Shown: positions 28,594-39,316, numbered from the stretch's first letter. The stretch: DNA of 64,000 bases from Bifidobacterium choerinum (GCF_000741135.1 NZ_JGYU01000006.1:58807-122806); one strand, 5' to 3'. The notes: generated by a model not told the origin, from the letters alone. A program made the numbers and translations.

Positions 28594-29962
28594 CTTGCTT
28601 CTCCTTTGGTTGCTGGGTTGAGTTCACCACTCGTGCGGTGAACGGCTTCTTCTCTGTGGTTGCGTCCCCGCCGGCCTCCCGCTGCGAGGAGGCGCCCCGC
28701 GCCTTCGCGCAGCGGGAGGCGGACTCCGTGGCGCCGCGGCGCGCGATGAGCGTGCGGACGGCGAGGACGATGGCGGTCAGGAGCAGCATCGTGCCCCAGG
28801 CCAGGAACAGACCCAACACGCACGGACGCGCCGTGGCGTTGGTGGCATGGCGGACGTCGACGCCGACGGACGCGAGGTGCTTCGTGCCGAGCGCGCCGCC
28901 GGACAGCGCGTACAGCAGCGTACACAGCAGCGAGACGACGACGGATGTGATGCAGAACGCGCCCACCGGATAGGCGTAGGCGAACAGCAGGTCGCGCGGC
29001 TCGGCGCTCCTCGCCTGCGACGGACGCAGCCCGAAGCCGCGCCGGGCGACGAGCACGAGCAGGCCGAGCGCGAAGCCGATGGCGAGCGGGATGAGCGTCA
29101 CGCACAGGCGGATCGTCGGGTCGGCGACCGGCTGCGGGAACAGACGGAAGATCGGCAGGGCCGGCAGATGCGCCGTCGAGCCTTCGGCGAGCGTGAACGT
29201 CGCGAGGTCGCCGACCGAGAACCCGGCGCCGAACAGCCACGAGACGGCCCACAGCATGAGGTTGGGCAGCCATGCGGCGGCCATGACGCAGATGAGGATG
29301 CGCGAGCCGGTCTGCACATGCATGACGTCGAATGAGGTGCCGACGGCATGGTGGTTGAGCACGATCCAGGCGATGACGGTGCCGAGGCCGCACAGCAGCA
29401 CGATGGCGACGATGAGCACGCCGAGCCGCACTCCGACGGCGATGACGTGGCGGATCGGCGCGGACAGCTGCGCGCGCAGATAGCCGCGCAGCGGCTCGAG
29501 GCGGCCGCGGTCCTGGAGGAAGGCCCATGCGAAGCCGACCGTGAAGACGAGCGCGCCCTTGCACAGCACGAGGAAGGTCGAATCGTTGAGCGCGACGGTC
29601 AGGTTGTTCTCGAGCAGCCGGTCGAACACGAGCCATGCGGCCAGTCCGGTGACGTAGCCGCGCGGGTCGGTGCCCATGCGGCGGAAGACGGTGCGGATGA
29701 GCGCGACGAGCAGGAAGGTGAGCAGCAGCGGGACGATCGTGACGACGATCGAGGAGGTATGGAAGCCGACGCCCTGGGACAGCAATACGACGGCCTGCGT
29801 CAGCGGCACCGTGAACGACGACATCGTGTCGCCGCCCTCCTCCATCGCGGCGACGAGGAGGACGAGCGCCATCAGGAAGCCGAGCGGCACGGCGTAGATG
29901 AGCATCGCCACGCAGGATGCGGCGATGCCTCGCAACCAGGGGATCAGCTTCGTCCTGCTCAT
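28541..29962 (-). CDS. perM: DUF6350 polytopic membrane protein (PerM-like)
   Basis: 473 residues, around ten hydrophobic segments across residues 10-400, then a hydrophilic, Ser/Thr/Lys-rich cytoplasmic tail. Position between sucD and purH matches mycobacterial perM (Rv0955), which supports division by stabilising FtsB; the family is DUF6350. Its ATG overlaps the sucD stop by 4 nt and its last 53 nt overlap purH, so it is translated within one operon. Function here by synteny and topology only. Confidence 0.8.
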   Translation of the reverse strand: MSRTKLIPWLRGIAASCVAMLIYAVPLGFLMALVLLVAAMEEGGDTMSSFTVPLTQAVVLLSQGVGFHTSSIVVTIVPLLLTFLLVALIRTVFRRMGTDPRGYVTGLAAWLVFDRLLENNLTVALNDSTFLVLCKGALVFTVGFAWAFLQDRGRLEPLRGYLRAQLSAPIRHVIAVGVRLGVLIVAIVLLCGLGTVIAWIVLNHHAVGTSFDVMHVQTGSRILICVMAAAWLPNLMLWAVSWLFGAGFSVGDLATFTLAEGSTAHLPALPIFRLFPQPVADPTIRLCVTLIPLAIGFALGLLVLVARRGFGLRPSQARSAEPRDLLFAYAYPVGAFCITSVVVSLLCTLLYALSGGALGTKHLASVGVDVRHATNATARPCVLGLFLAWGTMLLLTAIVLAVRTLIARRGATESASRCAKARGASSQREAGGDATTEKKPFTARVVNSTQQPKEKQGDDNEPTATTGIGIGLP

Positions 29963-30876
29963 CCGATCTGCGCCAGCGCCTCACGCATGTACTGCGCGGC
30001 CTGGGACGGGGTCCTGCCCACGCGGATGCCGACGGCCTCGAGCGCCTCCTGCTTGTCCTGGGCGGTGCCCTTGCCGCCGGAGACGATGGCGCCGGCGTGG
30101 CCCATCTGCTTGCCTTCGGGGGCCGTGAAGCCGGCGATGTAGGCGACGACGGGCTTCGTCATGTGCTCGCTCGCCCAGTTCGCGGCGTCCTGCTCGGCGC
30201 TGCCGCCGATCTCGCCGATCATCATGACGGCCTTCGTGTCCGGATCGGCCTCGAAGGCCTCGAGCGCCTCCTGCAGCGTCGTGCCGACGATCGGGTCGCC
30301 GCCGGCGCCGAGGCAGGCGGTGAAGCCGATGTCGGACAGCTCGCCCATAAGCTGGTAGGTCAGTGTGCCCGACTTCGAGACGAGGCCGAGCGGGCCGCGG
30401 GCGACGATGCCGTCGGGGATGATGCCGAGGTTGACGCCGTGCGAGCCCTCGCCCGACGGCAGCGTCATCAGGCCCGGGCAGTTCGGCCCGACGATGCGCA
30501 CGCCGCGCTGCAGCGCGAGTTCGACGAAGTAGGCGCTGTCGGCGACCGGGATGCCCTCGGTGATGACGACGACGACCTCGAAGCCGGCCTCGACCGCCTC
30601 GACGACGGCGTCCTTCGCGAACCTCGGCGGCACGAAGACGACGCTCGCGTTCGCACCGGTCGCGGCCTTCGCCTCGGCGCAGGTGGCGAACACCGGGATG
30701 TCGAGCGTTTCGCCGGCGGCGTCCTCGAACGCGATCGACGTGCCGGCCTTGCGTGGGTTGACGCCGCCGACGATGTTCGTGCCCGCCTTGAGCATGCGCG
30801 CGGTGTGCGTCATGCCCTGATGTCCGGTCATGCCCTGGACGATGACGGGTGCGTCATCCTCGATGAAGACGGTCAT
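29959..30876 (-). CDS. sucD: Succinyl-CoA ligase, alpha subunit
   Basis: 305 residues. Binds CoA and carries the phosphohistidine: [13 protein letters not shown] at the N-terminus (CoA-binding), GPNCPGLM, and the active-site His in [16 protein letters not shown] at 30876 preceded by AAGGAGGAG; it overlaps sucC by 4 nt. Acts with SucC to interconvert succinyl-CoA and succinate with nucleotide phosphorylation. Confidence 0.97.
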   Translation of the reverse strand: MTVFIEDDAPVIVQGMTGHQGMTHTARMLKAGTNIVGGVNPRKAGTSIAFEDAAGETLDIPVFATCAEAKAATGANASVVFVPPRFAKDAVVEAVEAGFEVVVVITEGIPVADSAYFVELALQRGVRIVGPNCPGLMTLPSGEGSHGVNLGIIPDGIVARGPLGLVSKSGTLTYQLMGELSDIGFTACLGAGGDPIVGTTLQEALEAFEADPDTKAVMMIGEIGGSAEQDAANWASEHMTKPVVAYIAGFTAPEGKQMGHAGAIVSGGKGTAQDKQEALEAVGIRVGRTPSQAAQYMREALAQIG

Positions 30877-32069
30877 TTGGTCTCCTCCTTCGCCTGCGCG
30901 GCGAGTCGGGCCGCTTCGGAAGCGGCCGTCTCCATCGTGGCCGCCACATGGATGTTCGGGATGTCCGCGTCGGCGAGGATCGTCAGCCCCTCGGCCGCCG
31001 CGTTGCCGTCGAAGCGCACGACCATCGGCTTCGTGACGTTGAGCCGCTCGATGGCCTCGATGATGCCGAGCGCCACCTGCTCGCAGGAGGTGATGCCGCC
31101 GTAGACGTTGACGAGCACCGACTCGACCTGCGGGTCGGACAGGACGATCTCGAGACTCTGGCACATCGTCTCGGCCGACGCGCCGCCGCCGATGTCGAGG
31201 AAGTTCGCCGGCTGGATGCCGGTCCCCTGCTCCTGGCCGGCGAAGGACACGGCGTCGAGCGAGCTCATGACGAGGCCCGCGCCGTTGCCGATGACGCCGA
31301 CCTGACCGTCGAGGTGCACGTAGTGCAGGCCGTGCTCGGCCGCCTTGCGCTCGTAGGGGTCGGCCGTGGCGGAATCGTCGAAGCGCGCCCAGCCGTCGTG
31401 GCGGAACGCGGCGTTGCCGTCGAGCGAGATCTTCGCGTCGAGCGCGCACAGGCGCTTCGTGGACTCGTCGTCCGGGTCGCCGACCTTGGCGAGCGGGTTG
31501 ATTTCGACGAGCGTCGCGTCGTTGTCGTGGAAGCATTTCCACATCCTGAGCAGGATGTCGGCGGCCTGGTCGACGTCGGCGTGGTAGAAGCCGATGCTTT
31601 GCGCCATCGCGGTGGCCGCCCGCCGGTCGAAGTCCTCGAGCGCGCTGATGTGCAGACGCTTGACCGATTCGGGGTGCTCCTTGGCGATCTGTTCGACCTC
31701 GGTGCCGCCGTTGGCTGTCGCGAGCACGTCGAAGTCGCGCGAAGAGCGGTCCACGGAGATCGACACGTAGTATTCGTGCAATACGGACTCGGCCTCGGCG
31801 ATGAGCACGCCGCGCACCTTGTGCCCGTGGATCGTCATCGGCAGGATCTGTTCGGCGGCGCGGACGGCCTCGTCGCGGTCGTGGGCGATCTTGACGCCGC
31901 CGGCCTGGCCGCGGTGGCCGATCTTGACCTGCGCCTTGACGACGACCGGGTATCCGATCGTCTCGGCCGCTTGCGGGACGTCCTCGATGCGCTGGACGAA
32001 GATCCCTCGCGGTGTGTCGATGCCTTGTTCGTCAAGCAGCTGGCGTGCTTGGTATTCGTATAGATCCAT
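30873..32069 (-). CDS. sucC: Succinyl-CoA ligase, beta subunit
   Basis: 398 residues. ATP-grasp domain ([17 protein letters not shown] at the N-terminus, [18 protein letters not shown]) and a C-terminal ligase domain ([21 protein letters not shown]). I chose ATG 32069 because AGAGGAA lies before it and it gives the family start; an earlier in-frame ATG at 32084 has no site. Bifidobacteria keep sucCD although the TCA cycle is incomplete, so it may run towards succinyl-CoA for biosynthesis. Confidence 0.96.
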   Translation of the reverse strand: MDLYEYQARQLLDEQGIDTPRGIFVQRIEDVPQAAETIGYPVVVKAQVKIGHRGQAGGVKIAHDRDEAVRAAEQILPMTIHGHKVRGVLIAEAESVLHEYYVSISVDRSSRDFDVLATANGGTEVEQIAKEHPESVKRLHISALEDFDRRAATAMAQSIGFYHADVDQAADILLRMWKCFHDNDATLVEINPLAKVGDPDDESTKRLCALDAKISLDGNAAFRHDGWARFDDSATADPYERKAAEHGLHYVHLDGQVGVIGNGAGLVMSSLDAVSFAGQEQGTGIQPANFLDIGGGASAETMCQSLEIVLSDPQVESVLVNVYGGITSCEQVALGIIEAIERLNVTKPMVVRFDGNAAAEGLTILADADIPNIHVAATMETAASEAARLAAQAKEETK

Positions 32070-32105
32070 GGATTCCTCTTGCAATGGGCGGTGGTGCGGC
32101 GACGC

Positions 32106-32687
32106 TCAGGCGGGCATCGTCAGCAGGGAGCTCGCCGGGTAGTCGCCGAGCGCCTTGACGCCGTCGAGTCCCGAAAGCTCCATGATAAAACTAAATCCGG
32201 CGACGACGCCGCCGCATGAGATGACCAAATCGCGGGCAGCGGACGCGGATCCGCCGGTGGCGATCAGGTCGTCGACGATGAGGATGCGCTCGCCCTCCCG
32301 GATCGCGTCGCGTTCGATCTCGATCGAGGCCTCGCCGTATTCGAGCGCGTAGCTTTCACGGACCGTGGGCGGCGGCAGCTTGCCGGCCTTGCGCACGGCG
32401 ATGAATCCCTTGCCGAGCCGTTCGGCGAGCGGGGGGCCGAAGAGGAATCCGCGCGCCTCGAGGCCGGCGATGGCGTCGAACTCGTCGTTCGCGATCGACA
32501 GGTTCGAAACGAGCGCGTCCATCAGGATGGACAGGCCGCGCGCGTCGGCGAAGACCGGCATGATGTCGCGGAACAGGATGCCCTCCTTGGGGAATCCCGG
32601 GATCGTGCGCATGAGCGCGATGAGGTAGTCGGCATCCGCCTTGTCCATCGATGTGGGATCGGTGAGCGTGATGTCCGTGGAAGTCAT
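32106..32687 (-). CDS. apt: Adenine phosphoribosyltransferase
   Basis: Converts adenine plus PRPP to AMP. 193 residues. PRPP-binding signature ILIVDDLIATGGSA around residue 135, and IPGFPKEGILFRDI and GLEARGFLFG near the N-terminal half. About 13 residues longer at the N-terminus than typical. It competes for adenine with the adenine deaminase at 182. Located between yajC and sucC; mycobacterial apt also lies close to the secDF/yajC-ruv cluster. Confidence 0.95.
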   Translation of the reverse strand: MTSTDITLTDPTSMDKADADYLIALMRTIPGFPKEGILFRDIMPVFADARGLSILMDALVSNLSIANDEFDAIAGLEARGFLFGPPLAERLGKGFIAVRKAGKLPPPTVRESYALEYGEASIEIERDAIREGERILIVDDLIATGGSASAARDLVISCGGVVAGFSFIMELSGLDGVKALGDYPASSLLTMPA

Positions 32688-32723
32688 GGTCGGCAGTTCT
32701 CCCCTGTTGTCGGTGGTCGTTCG

Positions 32724-33179
32724 TCAGTCCTCGTCGTACGGGGATTTCGTGCTCTTCGTCTCCGTCTCCTCGACGTCGACCTCGTCGCCGTCGGCGTCGG
32801 TCGCGCTTTCGTCGACCTCGGTCGTGATTTCCTTGGGGCCGTCGGCGTCGTGCTCGCCGTCCTTGACGAGCGGGTTGCCGTTCTCGTCCACGTCGTCGTC
32901 GGAGACGTAGGCCGGGCGGATGTACTCGCGGCTGATGGCCTTCGACGAGAAGCGCAGGATGCTTCCTTCGGAGTCGATGACGATCTCGTCGTACTCCTCG
33001 TCGACCTCGACGACTTTGCCGATGACGCCGCCGATCGTGATCACCTCGGTGCCGGCGTCCAGGTTTTTCCAGAAGCTCTGGCGCTCCGCCTGCTGCTTCT
33101 TCGCCTTCCTCGTCTGGAACACCATCATCAGGATCATGGCGACGAGAAGAACGATGAGGAAGATGTAATCCATGCTCAT
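32724..33179 (-). CDS. yajC: Preprotein translocase subunit YajC
   Basis: 151 residues. One N-terminal membrane helix (YIFLIVLLVAMILMMVFQ), the basic RKAKKQQAERQ segment, and the conserved G(T/A)EVITIGGVIGKV motif near residue 45. The C-terminal 60 residues are an acidic extension longer than in E. coli YajC. It works with SecDF in export; secD/F are not in the window. It follows ruvB on the same strand. Confidence 0.93.
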   Translation of the reverse strand: MSMDYIFLIVLLVAMILMMVFQTRKAKKQQAERQSFWKNLDAGTEVITIGGVIGKVVEVDEEYDEIVIDSEGSILRFSSKAISREYIRPAYVSDDDVDENGNPLVKDGEHDADGPKEITTEVDESATDADGDEVDVEETETKSTKSPYDED

Positions 33180-33245
33180 GACAGGGCTCCTTGCAAGAGG
33201 GACGACCGTGGGAACGGTTGAAATGCGGTGTACGGAAGGTTCAGT

Positions 33246-34328
33246 CTAGAATAGCTTGCTGACATCGGCGGCGGCGCCCTCGGGCGGCTCGAGGCCCAGG
33301 TGCTCCCATGCCTTGGCCGTGGCGACGCGGCCCTTGGGGGTGCGCATCATGAAGCCCTCGCGCACAAGATACGGCTCGCAGACCGTCTCGACGGTCTCCG
33401 CCTCCTCGCCGACCATCGCCGACAGGTTGTTGAGGCCGACCGGCCCGCCGTTGAAGTTGCGGATGATCGCGTTGAGCACGGCGATGTCGAGGCGGTCGAG
33501 GCCCTCGGTGTCGATCTGGTAGAGCGCCAGCGCCTCCTTGACGTCGTCCGGTTCGACGATGTCAAGGTCGTGCACGATAGCCCAGTCGCGCACGCGGCGC
33601 AGCAGGCGGTTCGCGATGCGCGGCGTGCCGCGCGAACGGCGCGCGAGCTGGTGTGCGGAGCCCTCGTCGAGCTCGAGGCCGAGCACATTCGCCGAACGTT
33701 CGATGAGCTTCTCGAGCTCCTCGGTCGGGTAGAAGTCGAGATGCGCGGTGAAGCCGAAGCGCGCGCGCAGCGGCGACGGCAGCATGCCCTCGCGCGTCGT
33801 CGCGCCGATGACGGTGAAGCGCGGCAGCGTCAGCGGGATCGACGAGGCGCCCGGGCCCTTGCCGACCATGACGTCGACGCGGAAGTCCTCCATCGCGATG
33901 TACAGCAGCTCCTCGGCGGCGCGCGGCAGACGGTGGATCTCGTCGATGAACAGCACCTCGCCCGCGTCGAGCGAGCTGAGGATGGACGCGAGGTCGCCGG
34001 CATGCTGGATCGCCGGGCCCGAGGTGACGCGGATCGGCACGCCGAGCTCGTTCGCCACGATCATCGCCAGTGTCGTCTTGCCCAGTCCCGGAGGGCCCGC
34101 GAGCAGGATGTGGTCAGGCGGCACGTCGCGTTTGCGCGCCGCGTCGAGGAACAGCTGCAGCTGCGCCTTGAGCCGGGGCTGGCCGATGAAGCCCTCGAGG
34201 ATGTGCGGACGCAGCTCCTCGTCGCTCACCGGTTCGTTGCCGACGGCGTTCGCGGACACCATGCGCAGCGACTCCTCGTTCGCGTTGCTGTTGTCCGCGC
34301 TGAAGACGTCGAAATCGTCGACTGCCAT
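33246..34328 (-). CDS. ruvB: Holliday junction branch-migration ATPase RuvB
   Basis: 360 residues. AAA+ motor: Walker [12 protein letters not shown] (about residue 80), Walker [10 protein letters not shown], sensor 1 GATTREG, Arg finger region PLRARFG, then the winged-helix domain ([19 protein letters not shown]). Acts with RuvA and RuvC, encoded just upstream. Nine bases separate it from ruvA. Confidence 0.98.
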   Translation of the reverse strand: MAVDDFDVFSADNSNANEESLRMVSANAVGNEPVSDEELRPHILEGFIGQPRLKAQLQLFLDAARKRDVPPDHILLAGPPGLGKTTLAMIVANELGVPIRVTSGPAIQHAGDLASILSSLDAGEVLFIDEIHRLPRAAEELLYIAMEDFRVDVMVGKGPGASSIPLTLPRFTVIGATTREGMLPSPLRARFGFTAHLDFYPTEELEKLIERSANVLGLELDEGSAHQLARRSRGTPRIANRLLRRVRDWAIVHDLDIVEPDDVKEALALYQIDTEGLDRLDIAVLNAIIRNFNGGPVGLNNLSAMVGEEAETVETVCEPYLVREGFMMRTPKGRVATAKAWEHLGLEPPEGAAADVSKLF

Positions 34329-34337
34329 CCTTATGCC

Positions 34338-34961
34338 TCACCTTCCCCTGTCCATCGACGCCAATGCGAGCCTGAGCACGTCGGACACGGCCTCGTTGGC
34401 CAACGGCGTGGCGAATCCGTTGTCCTCGATGACGGCGTCGACGGCCTGCTGCGCCTCCTGCTGCTTCCATCCGAGGGACATGAGCCCCTCGACGACGCGG
34501 TCGACGCCGGCGTCCTGCGGCATGCGCCGCGTCGTGCCGTCGTCCTTCGCCGGCGTCGCGGACAGGTCGATCGACCCCTTGAGCTCGAGGATGATCTTCT
34601 GCGCGCCCTTCCTGCCCAGTCCCGGCGCCTTCGCGAGGGCCGCCGCGTCCTCGTCGCGGATCGCCTGGACGAGCTGGTCGCTCGGCAGCGTCGACAGCAG
34701 CGACAGCGCGACCTTCGGCCCGATGCCGCTGACCTTCTGCAGCTGCAGGAACATGCGTCGCTCCCCCGATGTGAGGAATCCGAACAACGTGATCGCGTCC
34801 TGCGCCACGCTCATCGACGTCTGCACGGTCGTCGTCGCGCCGACGCGCAGCGCGCCCAGGTCGGCGCTCGGCATCCGCACCTCGAATCCCACGCCGTGGA
34901 CGTCGATGAGCGCCGTCGTCGCGTCGATCTGGGCGACGACGCCGTTGAGCATGCCGATCAT
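34338..34961 (-). CDS. ruvA: Holliday junction DNA-binding protein RuvA
   Basis: 207 residues: N-terminal OB fold (MIGMLNGVVAQIDATTALID), two helix-hairpin-helix motifs (VSGIGPKVALSLL and APGLGRKGAQKII), and the C-terminal RuvB-contact domain (LMSLGWKQQEAQQAVDAV). Start at 34961 with AAAGGCGGG upstream. Order ruvC-ruvA-ruvB. Confidence 0.97.
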   Translation of the reverse strand: MIGMLNGVVAQIDATTALIDVHGVGFEVRMPSADLGALRVGATTTVQTSMSVAQDAITLFGFLTSGERRMFLQLQKVSGIGPKVALSLLSTLPSDQLVQAIRDEDAAALAKAPGLGRKGAQKIILELKGSIDLSATPAKDDGTTRRMPQDAGVDRVVEGLMSLGWKQQEAQQAVDAVIEDNGFATPLANEAVSDVLRLALASMDRGR

Positions 34962-35005
34962 GCGATGCCCGCCTTTCGTTGGTTTTCGAACAGATGTTCG
35001 GTAGT

Positions 35006-35587
35006 CTACATGCCTCTGCGGACGCCGCCGCGGCGCGAGGCGTGCTGGGCCGCCTGCGCCCATTGGCGCTGTGCCTTCGTCAGATGCTGCTCGCGTTCGC
35101 CGCCTTCGAGTGCGCCGGCCGGGCGCAGCGCATGGCAGATCGCGATCGCGAGGGCGTCGGCGGCGTCGGCCGGCGTCGGCGGCGCATTGAGGTTGAGCAG
35201 CCGGGCGACCATGCGCTCCATCTGCACCTTCTGCGCCTTGCCGTTGCCGGTGATGGCGAGCTTCGACTCGGTCGGCGTGTGCAGCGCGACCGGGATGCCG
35301 CGCTGCGCGGCCGCGAGCATCGCGACGCCGGCGGCCTGCGCGGTGCCGAGCACGGTGTTGCGGTTCTCCTGCGCGAACACACGCTCGATCGAGACGGTGT
35401 CCGGGATGAACTCGTCGAGCTTGGCGGCGATGCCGTTGTAGATCGTCAGCAGACGCAGGTCCTGCGACATGTGCGGGTCGGAGCGGACGACGTCGACGTG
35501 GATAAACGAAAGCCGGCGGGGTGCGCCGGCTTCGATCACGCCGACTCCGCACCGTGTCAGGCCGGGGTCGACTCCAAGGATGATCAA
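35006..35587 (-). CDS. ruvC: Holliday junction resolvase RuvC
   Basis: 193 residues. Catalytic acidic residues in [12 protein letters not shown] (Asp7), SIERVFAQ (Glu), and the C-terminal [12 protein letters not shown]. Compared with the E. coli enzyme it has a basic C-terminal extension of about 25 residues ([18 protein letters not shown] and after). 6 nt from yebC. Confidence 0.97.
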   Translation of the reverse strand: MIILGVDPGLTRCGVGVIEAGAPRRLSFIHVDVVRSDPHMSQDLRLLTIYNGIAAKLDEFIPDTVSIERVFAQENRNTVLGTAQAAGVAMLAAAQRGIPVALHTPTESKLAITGNGKAQKVQMERMVARLLNLNAPPTPADAADALAIAICHALRPAGALEGGEREQHLTKAQRQWAQAAQHASRRGGVRRGM

Positions 35588-35593
35588 CGGGGA

Positions 35594-36349
35594 TTACTCC
35601 TCGTCAAGCTGTGCCATGACCTCGTCCGAGGCCGTCCAGTTGCTGTAGATGTTCTGCACGTCGTCGAGGTCGTCGAGGTTGTCGATCAGACGGGCGACCT
35701 TGCGGGCGTCGTCGAGCGAGAGCTCGATCTCGTTCTTCGGCATCATGACGAGGTCCGCGGAATTGTAGTCGATGCCGGCGTCCTGCAGCGCCTGGCGCAC
35801 GGCGGTCAGGTCGGACGGGTCGGTGACGACGGTGTAGGTCTCGCCGTCGTTGGTGACGTCCTCGGCGCCCGCCTCGGCCGCCTTCTCGAACAGGTCGTCG
35901 AAGTCGACGCCCTCGGACGGGACGACGATCGCGCCCTTGCGCTCGAAGTTGAAGCTCACCGAGCCGGTCGTCGCGAGCGAGCCGCCGCCCTTGCCGAGCG
36001 TCGAACGCACTTCGGCGGCCGCGCGGTTGCGGTTGTCGGTGAGGCATTCGATGATCAGGCCCACACCCGCCGGGGCGTAGCCCTCGTAGACGATGTCCTC
36101 GTAGTTGGCGCCGCCGGCCTCCTCGCCGGAGCCGCGCTTGACGGCGCGCTTGATGTTGTCCGCCGGCATCGAGGCCTTCTTGGCCTTGTAGATGGCGTCA
36201 TAGAGCGAGGGGTTGCCGTCGGGATCGCCGCCGCCCTGACGGGCGGCGATTTCGATGTTCTTGATGAGCTTGGCGAACAGCTTGCCGCGCTTGGCGTCGA
36301 TGGCGGCCTTCTTGTGCTTGGTGGTCGCCCACTTGGAATGCCCTGACAT
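35594..36349 (-). CDS. yebC: YebC/PmpR family protein
   Basis: 251 residues. N-terminal [20 protein letters not shown], three-domain TACO1/YebC fold. The family acts as a transcriptional regulator in some bacteria and, as shown for YebC and TACO1, helps ribosomes through polyproline-type stalls. Located directly upstream of ruvCAB, the usual arrangement. Confidence 0.95.
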   Translation of the reverse strand: MSGHSKWATTKHKKAAIDAKRGKLFAKLIKNIEIAARQGGGDPDGNPSLYDAIYKAKKASMPADNIKRAVKRGSGEEAGGANYEDIVYEGYAPAGVGLIIECLTDNRNRAAAEVRSTLGKGGGSLATTGSVSFNFERKGAIVVPSEGVDFDDLFEKAAEAGAEDVTNDGETYTVVTDPSDLTAVRQALQDAGIDYNSADLVMMPKNEIELSLDDARKVARLIDNLDDLDDVQNIYSNWTASDEVMAQLDEE

Positions 36350-36403
36350 AATGCTCCTAGACAGGTGATGGATATTACGAAACGTGTTGATTCTAATGCG
36401 CTT

Positions 36404-37606
36404 CTAAGACAAGGCGCCGTGCCGCTCGGACAGGGCGTCGCGGTAGACGGCGAGCACCTCGTCGACGACGGTCTCCCAGTCGAAGTCCCGGGAACGCTTG
36501 AGTCCGGCCCTCCCGATGCGCCTGCGGCGGGCCGGGTCGGCGAGCAGGTCGCATATGCGCTCGGCGCAATCGGCGGCGTCCCGGTTGGCGAACAGCACGG
36601 CGTCGCGCCCCTGTTCGGTCACGTCGACGAAGGCCGGCAGGTCGGAGGCCACGACCGGGCATCCCGCCGCCATCGCCTCGGCGAGGACGATGCCGAAGCT
36701 CTCGCCGCCGGTCTGCGGCGCCACATAGACGTCGAGGGACTTGTAGAAGCGCGCCTTGTCGTCGTCGTCGACGCGGCCGAGGAACTCGAAGCGCTCGAGC
36801 AGCGCCGCTCCCCCGTCTCGCGCGGCGATCGCCTTGGACGCCTCGTCGGCGCCGTCGCCGACGACGAGGAAGCGGGCGCCCGGATGGCGTTCGAGCACAT
36901 GCGCGGCCGCGTCGACGAAGATCGGGAAACCCTTGCGATCCTCCTCGAGGCGTCCGAGGAAGCCGATCGTCGGATGCTCGGGGGTGCCTTTCCACCGTTC
37001 GTCGGGACGGGCGCGCAGATAGGAGGCGCGGTCGATGCCGTTGGGGATGACGTGGCGACTGATCGAGGAGGGCAGATAGTGGTCGGCGGTGCGCTGCGCG
37101 GCCGGCGAGACGAAGATCGCCTCGCTCAGCGGCTCCAGATACGAATGCAGATAGCGCTGGAACAGGTGCAGCGCCCGCGGATACGGCTCGATGCTGGCAT
37201 GGAACGTGGCCACCATCGGCGGCGCTCCGCGCATGACGAGCGGCTTGTGGCTCACCGACGGCGCCTCCGGCTCATGCAGATGCACGATGTCGAACTGCCC
37301 CTGACGCACCCAGCGCCTCGTCTGCAGCCCGGCGGCGAGGAAATAGCTTAAGTGCGCCCACGAGCCGTTGTAGGGGATCGCGAACGACGAGCCGTTCGTC
37401 TGCACCCACAGCGGCATGTCCTTCGTGCGCCTGCCCGGCGCGAAGACCGATACGGAGTGCCCGCGGCGCATCAGCGCCTCGGAGAAGTCGCGGATATGGT
37501 TCTGCACGCCTCCCGGCGTCTCGAACGAATATGGGCAGATGATGCCGACGCGCAACGGGCGATCGGACGCCCGCACGCCGATGGATGCTGGTTCCTGCGA
37601 AGACAT
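36404..37606 (-). CDS. pimA: Phosphatidylinositol mannosyltransferase PimA
   Basis: GT4-family glycosyltransferase adding the first mannose from GDP-mannose to phosphatidylinositol at the inner membrane face. 400 residues, GT-B fold: GIICPYSFETPGGVQNHI (glycine loop, about residue 20), HLHEPEAPS, TFHAS, GRLEEDRKG, and the EX7E signature ESFGIVLAEAMAAG. Start is uncertain: the ATG at 37606 has no binding site but lies 7 nt after GACAAT, so it may be leaderless; ATG 37615 is also in frame. It follows patA and pgsA as in Rv2610c-Rv2612c. Confidence 0.9.
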   Translation of the reverse strand: MSSQEPASIGVRASDRPLRVGIICPYSFETPGGVQNHIRDFSEALMRRGHSVSVFAPGRRTKDMPLWVQTNGSSFAIPYNGSWAHLSYFLAAGLQTRRWVRQGQFDIVHLHEPEAPSVSHKPLVMRGAPPMVATFHASIEPYPRALHLFQRYLHSYLEPLSEAIFVSPAAQRTADHYLPSSISRHVIPNGIDRASYLRARPDERWKGTPEHPTIGFLGRLEEDRKGFPIFVDAAAHVLERHPGARFLVVGDGADEASKAIAARDGGAALLERFEFLGRVDDDDKARFYKSLDVYVAPQTGGESFGIVLAEAMAAGCPVVASDLPAFVDVTEQGRDAVLFANRDAADCAERICDLLADPARRRRIGRAGLKRSRDFDWETVVDEVLAVYRDALSERHGALS

Positions 37607-37644
37607 ACAGAGCATTGTCGCCGACCGAATGGACTTCGCGCCCC

Positions 37645-38652
37645 TCAGCCGTCGGCACGCGCCGACGCAAACAGCGAGGCCGGCACGTCCTTGAGCCGCG
37701 ACAGATCGAGGTCCTCGAGGAAGATCGGCTGCAGCATATGCCAGTCCTCGGGATGCGCGGCGATGCCCCGCGCCCAGACGTCGACCCACGCCTGGCTGAT
37801 CGCCCGGATCGCCTCCTCGCGTCCGAGCCCGCGGTATTCGTCGATGTCCACAGGACCGCTGACCTCGCAGACATAGCCGTACGGCGTGCCGGCGGCGCGG
37901 CGGCGCTCGCCGGAGAGCCGCTCACGGTATGTGTTGACGACGTACAGCGGCAGGCCGGTGTCGTAGGCGAGCGTCGCCGGCCCCCTTGCGACGCGGATCG
38001 TCGAGCCGAAGGCCTCGACGAACTCGCCGTGCCGGCTCAGGTCGCGGTCGGCGAGCAGCGGCACGAGGACGTGGGGCTCGCCGAGCGCCTCCTCGAGCCG
38101 TTCGGTCAGATGCGGCGTGCCGGTCAGCAGGATGCGCATGCCGAGGCGCTCGCGGATCGACACGAAGACGTCGAGCATGTCCGGGTCGGCGAGCCTCTCG
38201 GCCACCGTCGTCACCGGCGCCACGTCGAACTGCGCCCAGAAGCCGTCGTAGTCCCAGTTGCCCTGATGGCCCATCGCGATCGGCGCCGACGAGGCTCCCC
38301 CGTCGGGCGACGTGAGCGCGACGAGCGAGTCGAGGCCGTCTCCGGATCCGCGGATGCGCGCCAGCAGACGGTCACGGTCGCTCGCGCCGACGGTGAGCGC
38401 CTCGGAGAAGTAGGTGAAGTAGGAACGCATGCCCCTGCGCGATAGCCTGCGTGCACGCCTGCGCAGCGTCCGGGCGTCGACGTCGTCGTCCGACGACCAT
38501 GCGAGCACATGTTCGAGATTGCGTTCGAGCTGGCGCACCGAGCCGACGTGCGCCAGCCATGCGATGTCGGCGCCGGCGAGGAACGCGCCGCGCACGATGC
38601 GTTCGGGGATCGCATGCGGATGCCGCGCGACCCAGGCCATCGCATTGGCCAT
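37645..38652 (-). CDS. patA: Phosphatidylinositol mannoside acyltransferase PatA
   Basis: 335 residues, lysophospholipid/lipid A acyltransferase family. The HX4D catalytic motif GHQGNWD is present near residue 130, with LLADRDL further on. It acylates the mannose of PIM in mycobacteria. It starts at ATG 38652, one base after the pgsA stop, so expression is coupled. Position between pgsA and pimA makes the assignment strong. Confidence 0.9.
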   Translation of the reverse strand: MANAMAWVARHPHAIPERIVRGAFLAGADIAWLAHVGSVRQLERNLEHVLAWSSDDDVDARTLRRRARRLSRRGMRSYFTYFSEALTVGASDRDRLLARIRGSGDGLDSLVALTSPDGGASSAPIAMGHQGNWDYDGFWAQFDVAPVTTVAERLADPDMLDVFVSIRERLGMRILLTGTPHLTERLEEALGEPHVLVPLLADRDLSRHGEFVEAFGSTIRVARGPATLAYDTGLPLYVVNTYRERLSGERRRAAGTPYGYVCEVSGPVDIDEYRGLGREEAIRAISQAWVDVWARGIAAHPEDWHMLQPIFLEDLDLSRLKDVPASLFASARADG

Positions 38653-38653
38653 G

Positions 38654-39316
38654 TCAGTCCTTGTCCGCGTCGTCGAGCGTCGCTTCGATCGACGCGCGCG
38701 CCTCGTGGATGCGCTGGCCGACGGTGATCGTGCCGAGCAGAGCGAGGATGCACATCGTCGCCATCAGCCAGGCGTCCTGATGCGTCAGTCCGCTGATCGC
38801 CATGCCGACGAGGATGATCGTCAGGCGGTCGGAGCGCGTGGCGATGCCGCCCTTCGCCTCGGCGCCCACCGATTCGGCGCGTGCGCGGATGTATGAGGTG
38901 ACGAAGGACGTCATGATCGCGTAGATCGCGGCGCCCATGCCGACGAGCGCGACGACGTCGTAGCGGCCGTCGGCGAGCAGCGCCGCGTTGCTGCGCATGA
39001 AGAAGTAGATGATGACGCCGAGCAGCACGGCCCAGTCGGCGACGCGGTCGAGCGTCGAGTCGAGGAAGGCGCCGAAGTGGGTGCCGCCGTTCGTCAGCTT
39101 CGCGACCGAGCCGTCGAGCGAATCGAAGATGACGAGCAGCCCCATCGCGAGGGCCCCCCAGAACAGCCAGCCGGTGACGCCGGTGGCGATGCCCACGACG
39201 ATCGTGCCGACGGCGCCGATGACGGTGACGGCGTTGGCGGTCAGGCCGATCTTCACCATGCCCTTCGCGATGGGGTTGATGAGGCGCTTGAACCATGGTC
39301 GAAGCTTTTCCAGCAT
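38654..39316 (-). CDS. pgsA: Phosphatidylinositol phosphate synthase (CDP-alcohol phosphatidyltransferase)
   Basis: 220 residues from ATG 39316. CDP-alcohol motif FDSLDGSVAKL followed by G..LDSTLDRVAD; about six membrane helices. In actinobacteria this gene (PgsA1) makes phosphatidylinositol phosphate, the precursor of phosphatidylinositol and the substrate lipid of PimA and PatA encoded next. A longer frame to 39370 exists, but only the ATG at 39316 gives the family start. Confidence 0.9.
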   Translation of the reverse strand: MLEKLRPWFKRLINPIAKGMVKIGLTANAVTVIGAVGTIVVGIATGVTGWLFWGALAMGLLVIFDSLDGSVAKLTNGGTHFGAFLDSTLDRVADWAVLLGVIIYFFMRSNAALLADGRYDVVALVGMGAAIYAIMTSFVTSYIRARAESVGAEAKGGIATRSDRLTIILVGMAISGLTHQDAWLMATMCILALLGTITVGQRIHEARASIEATLDDADKD

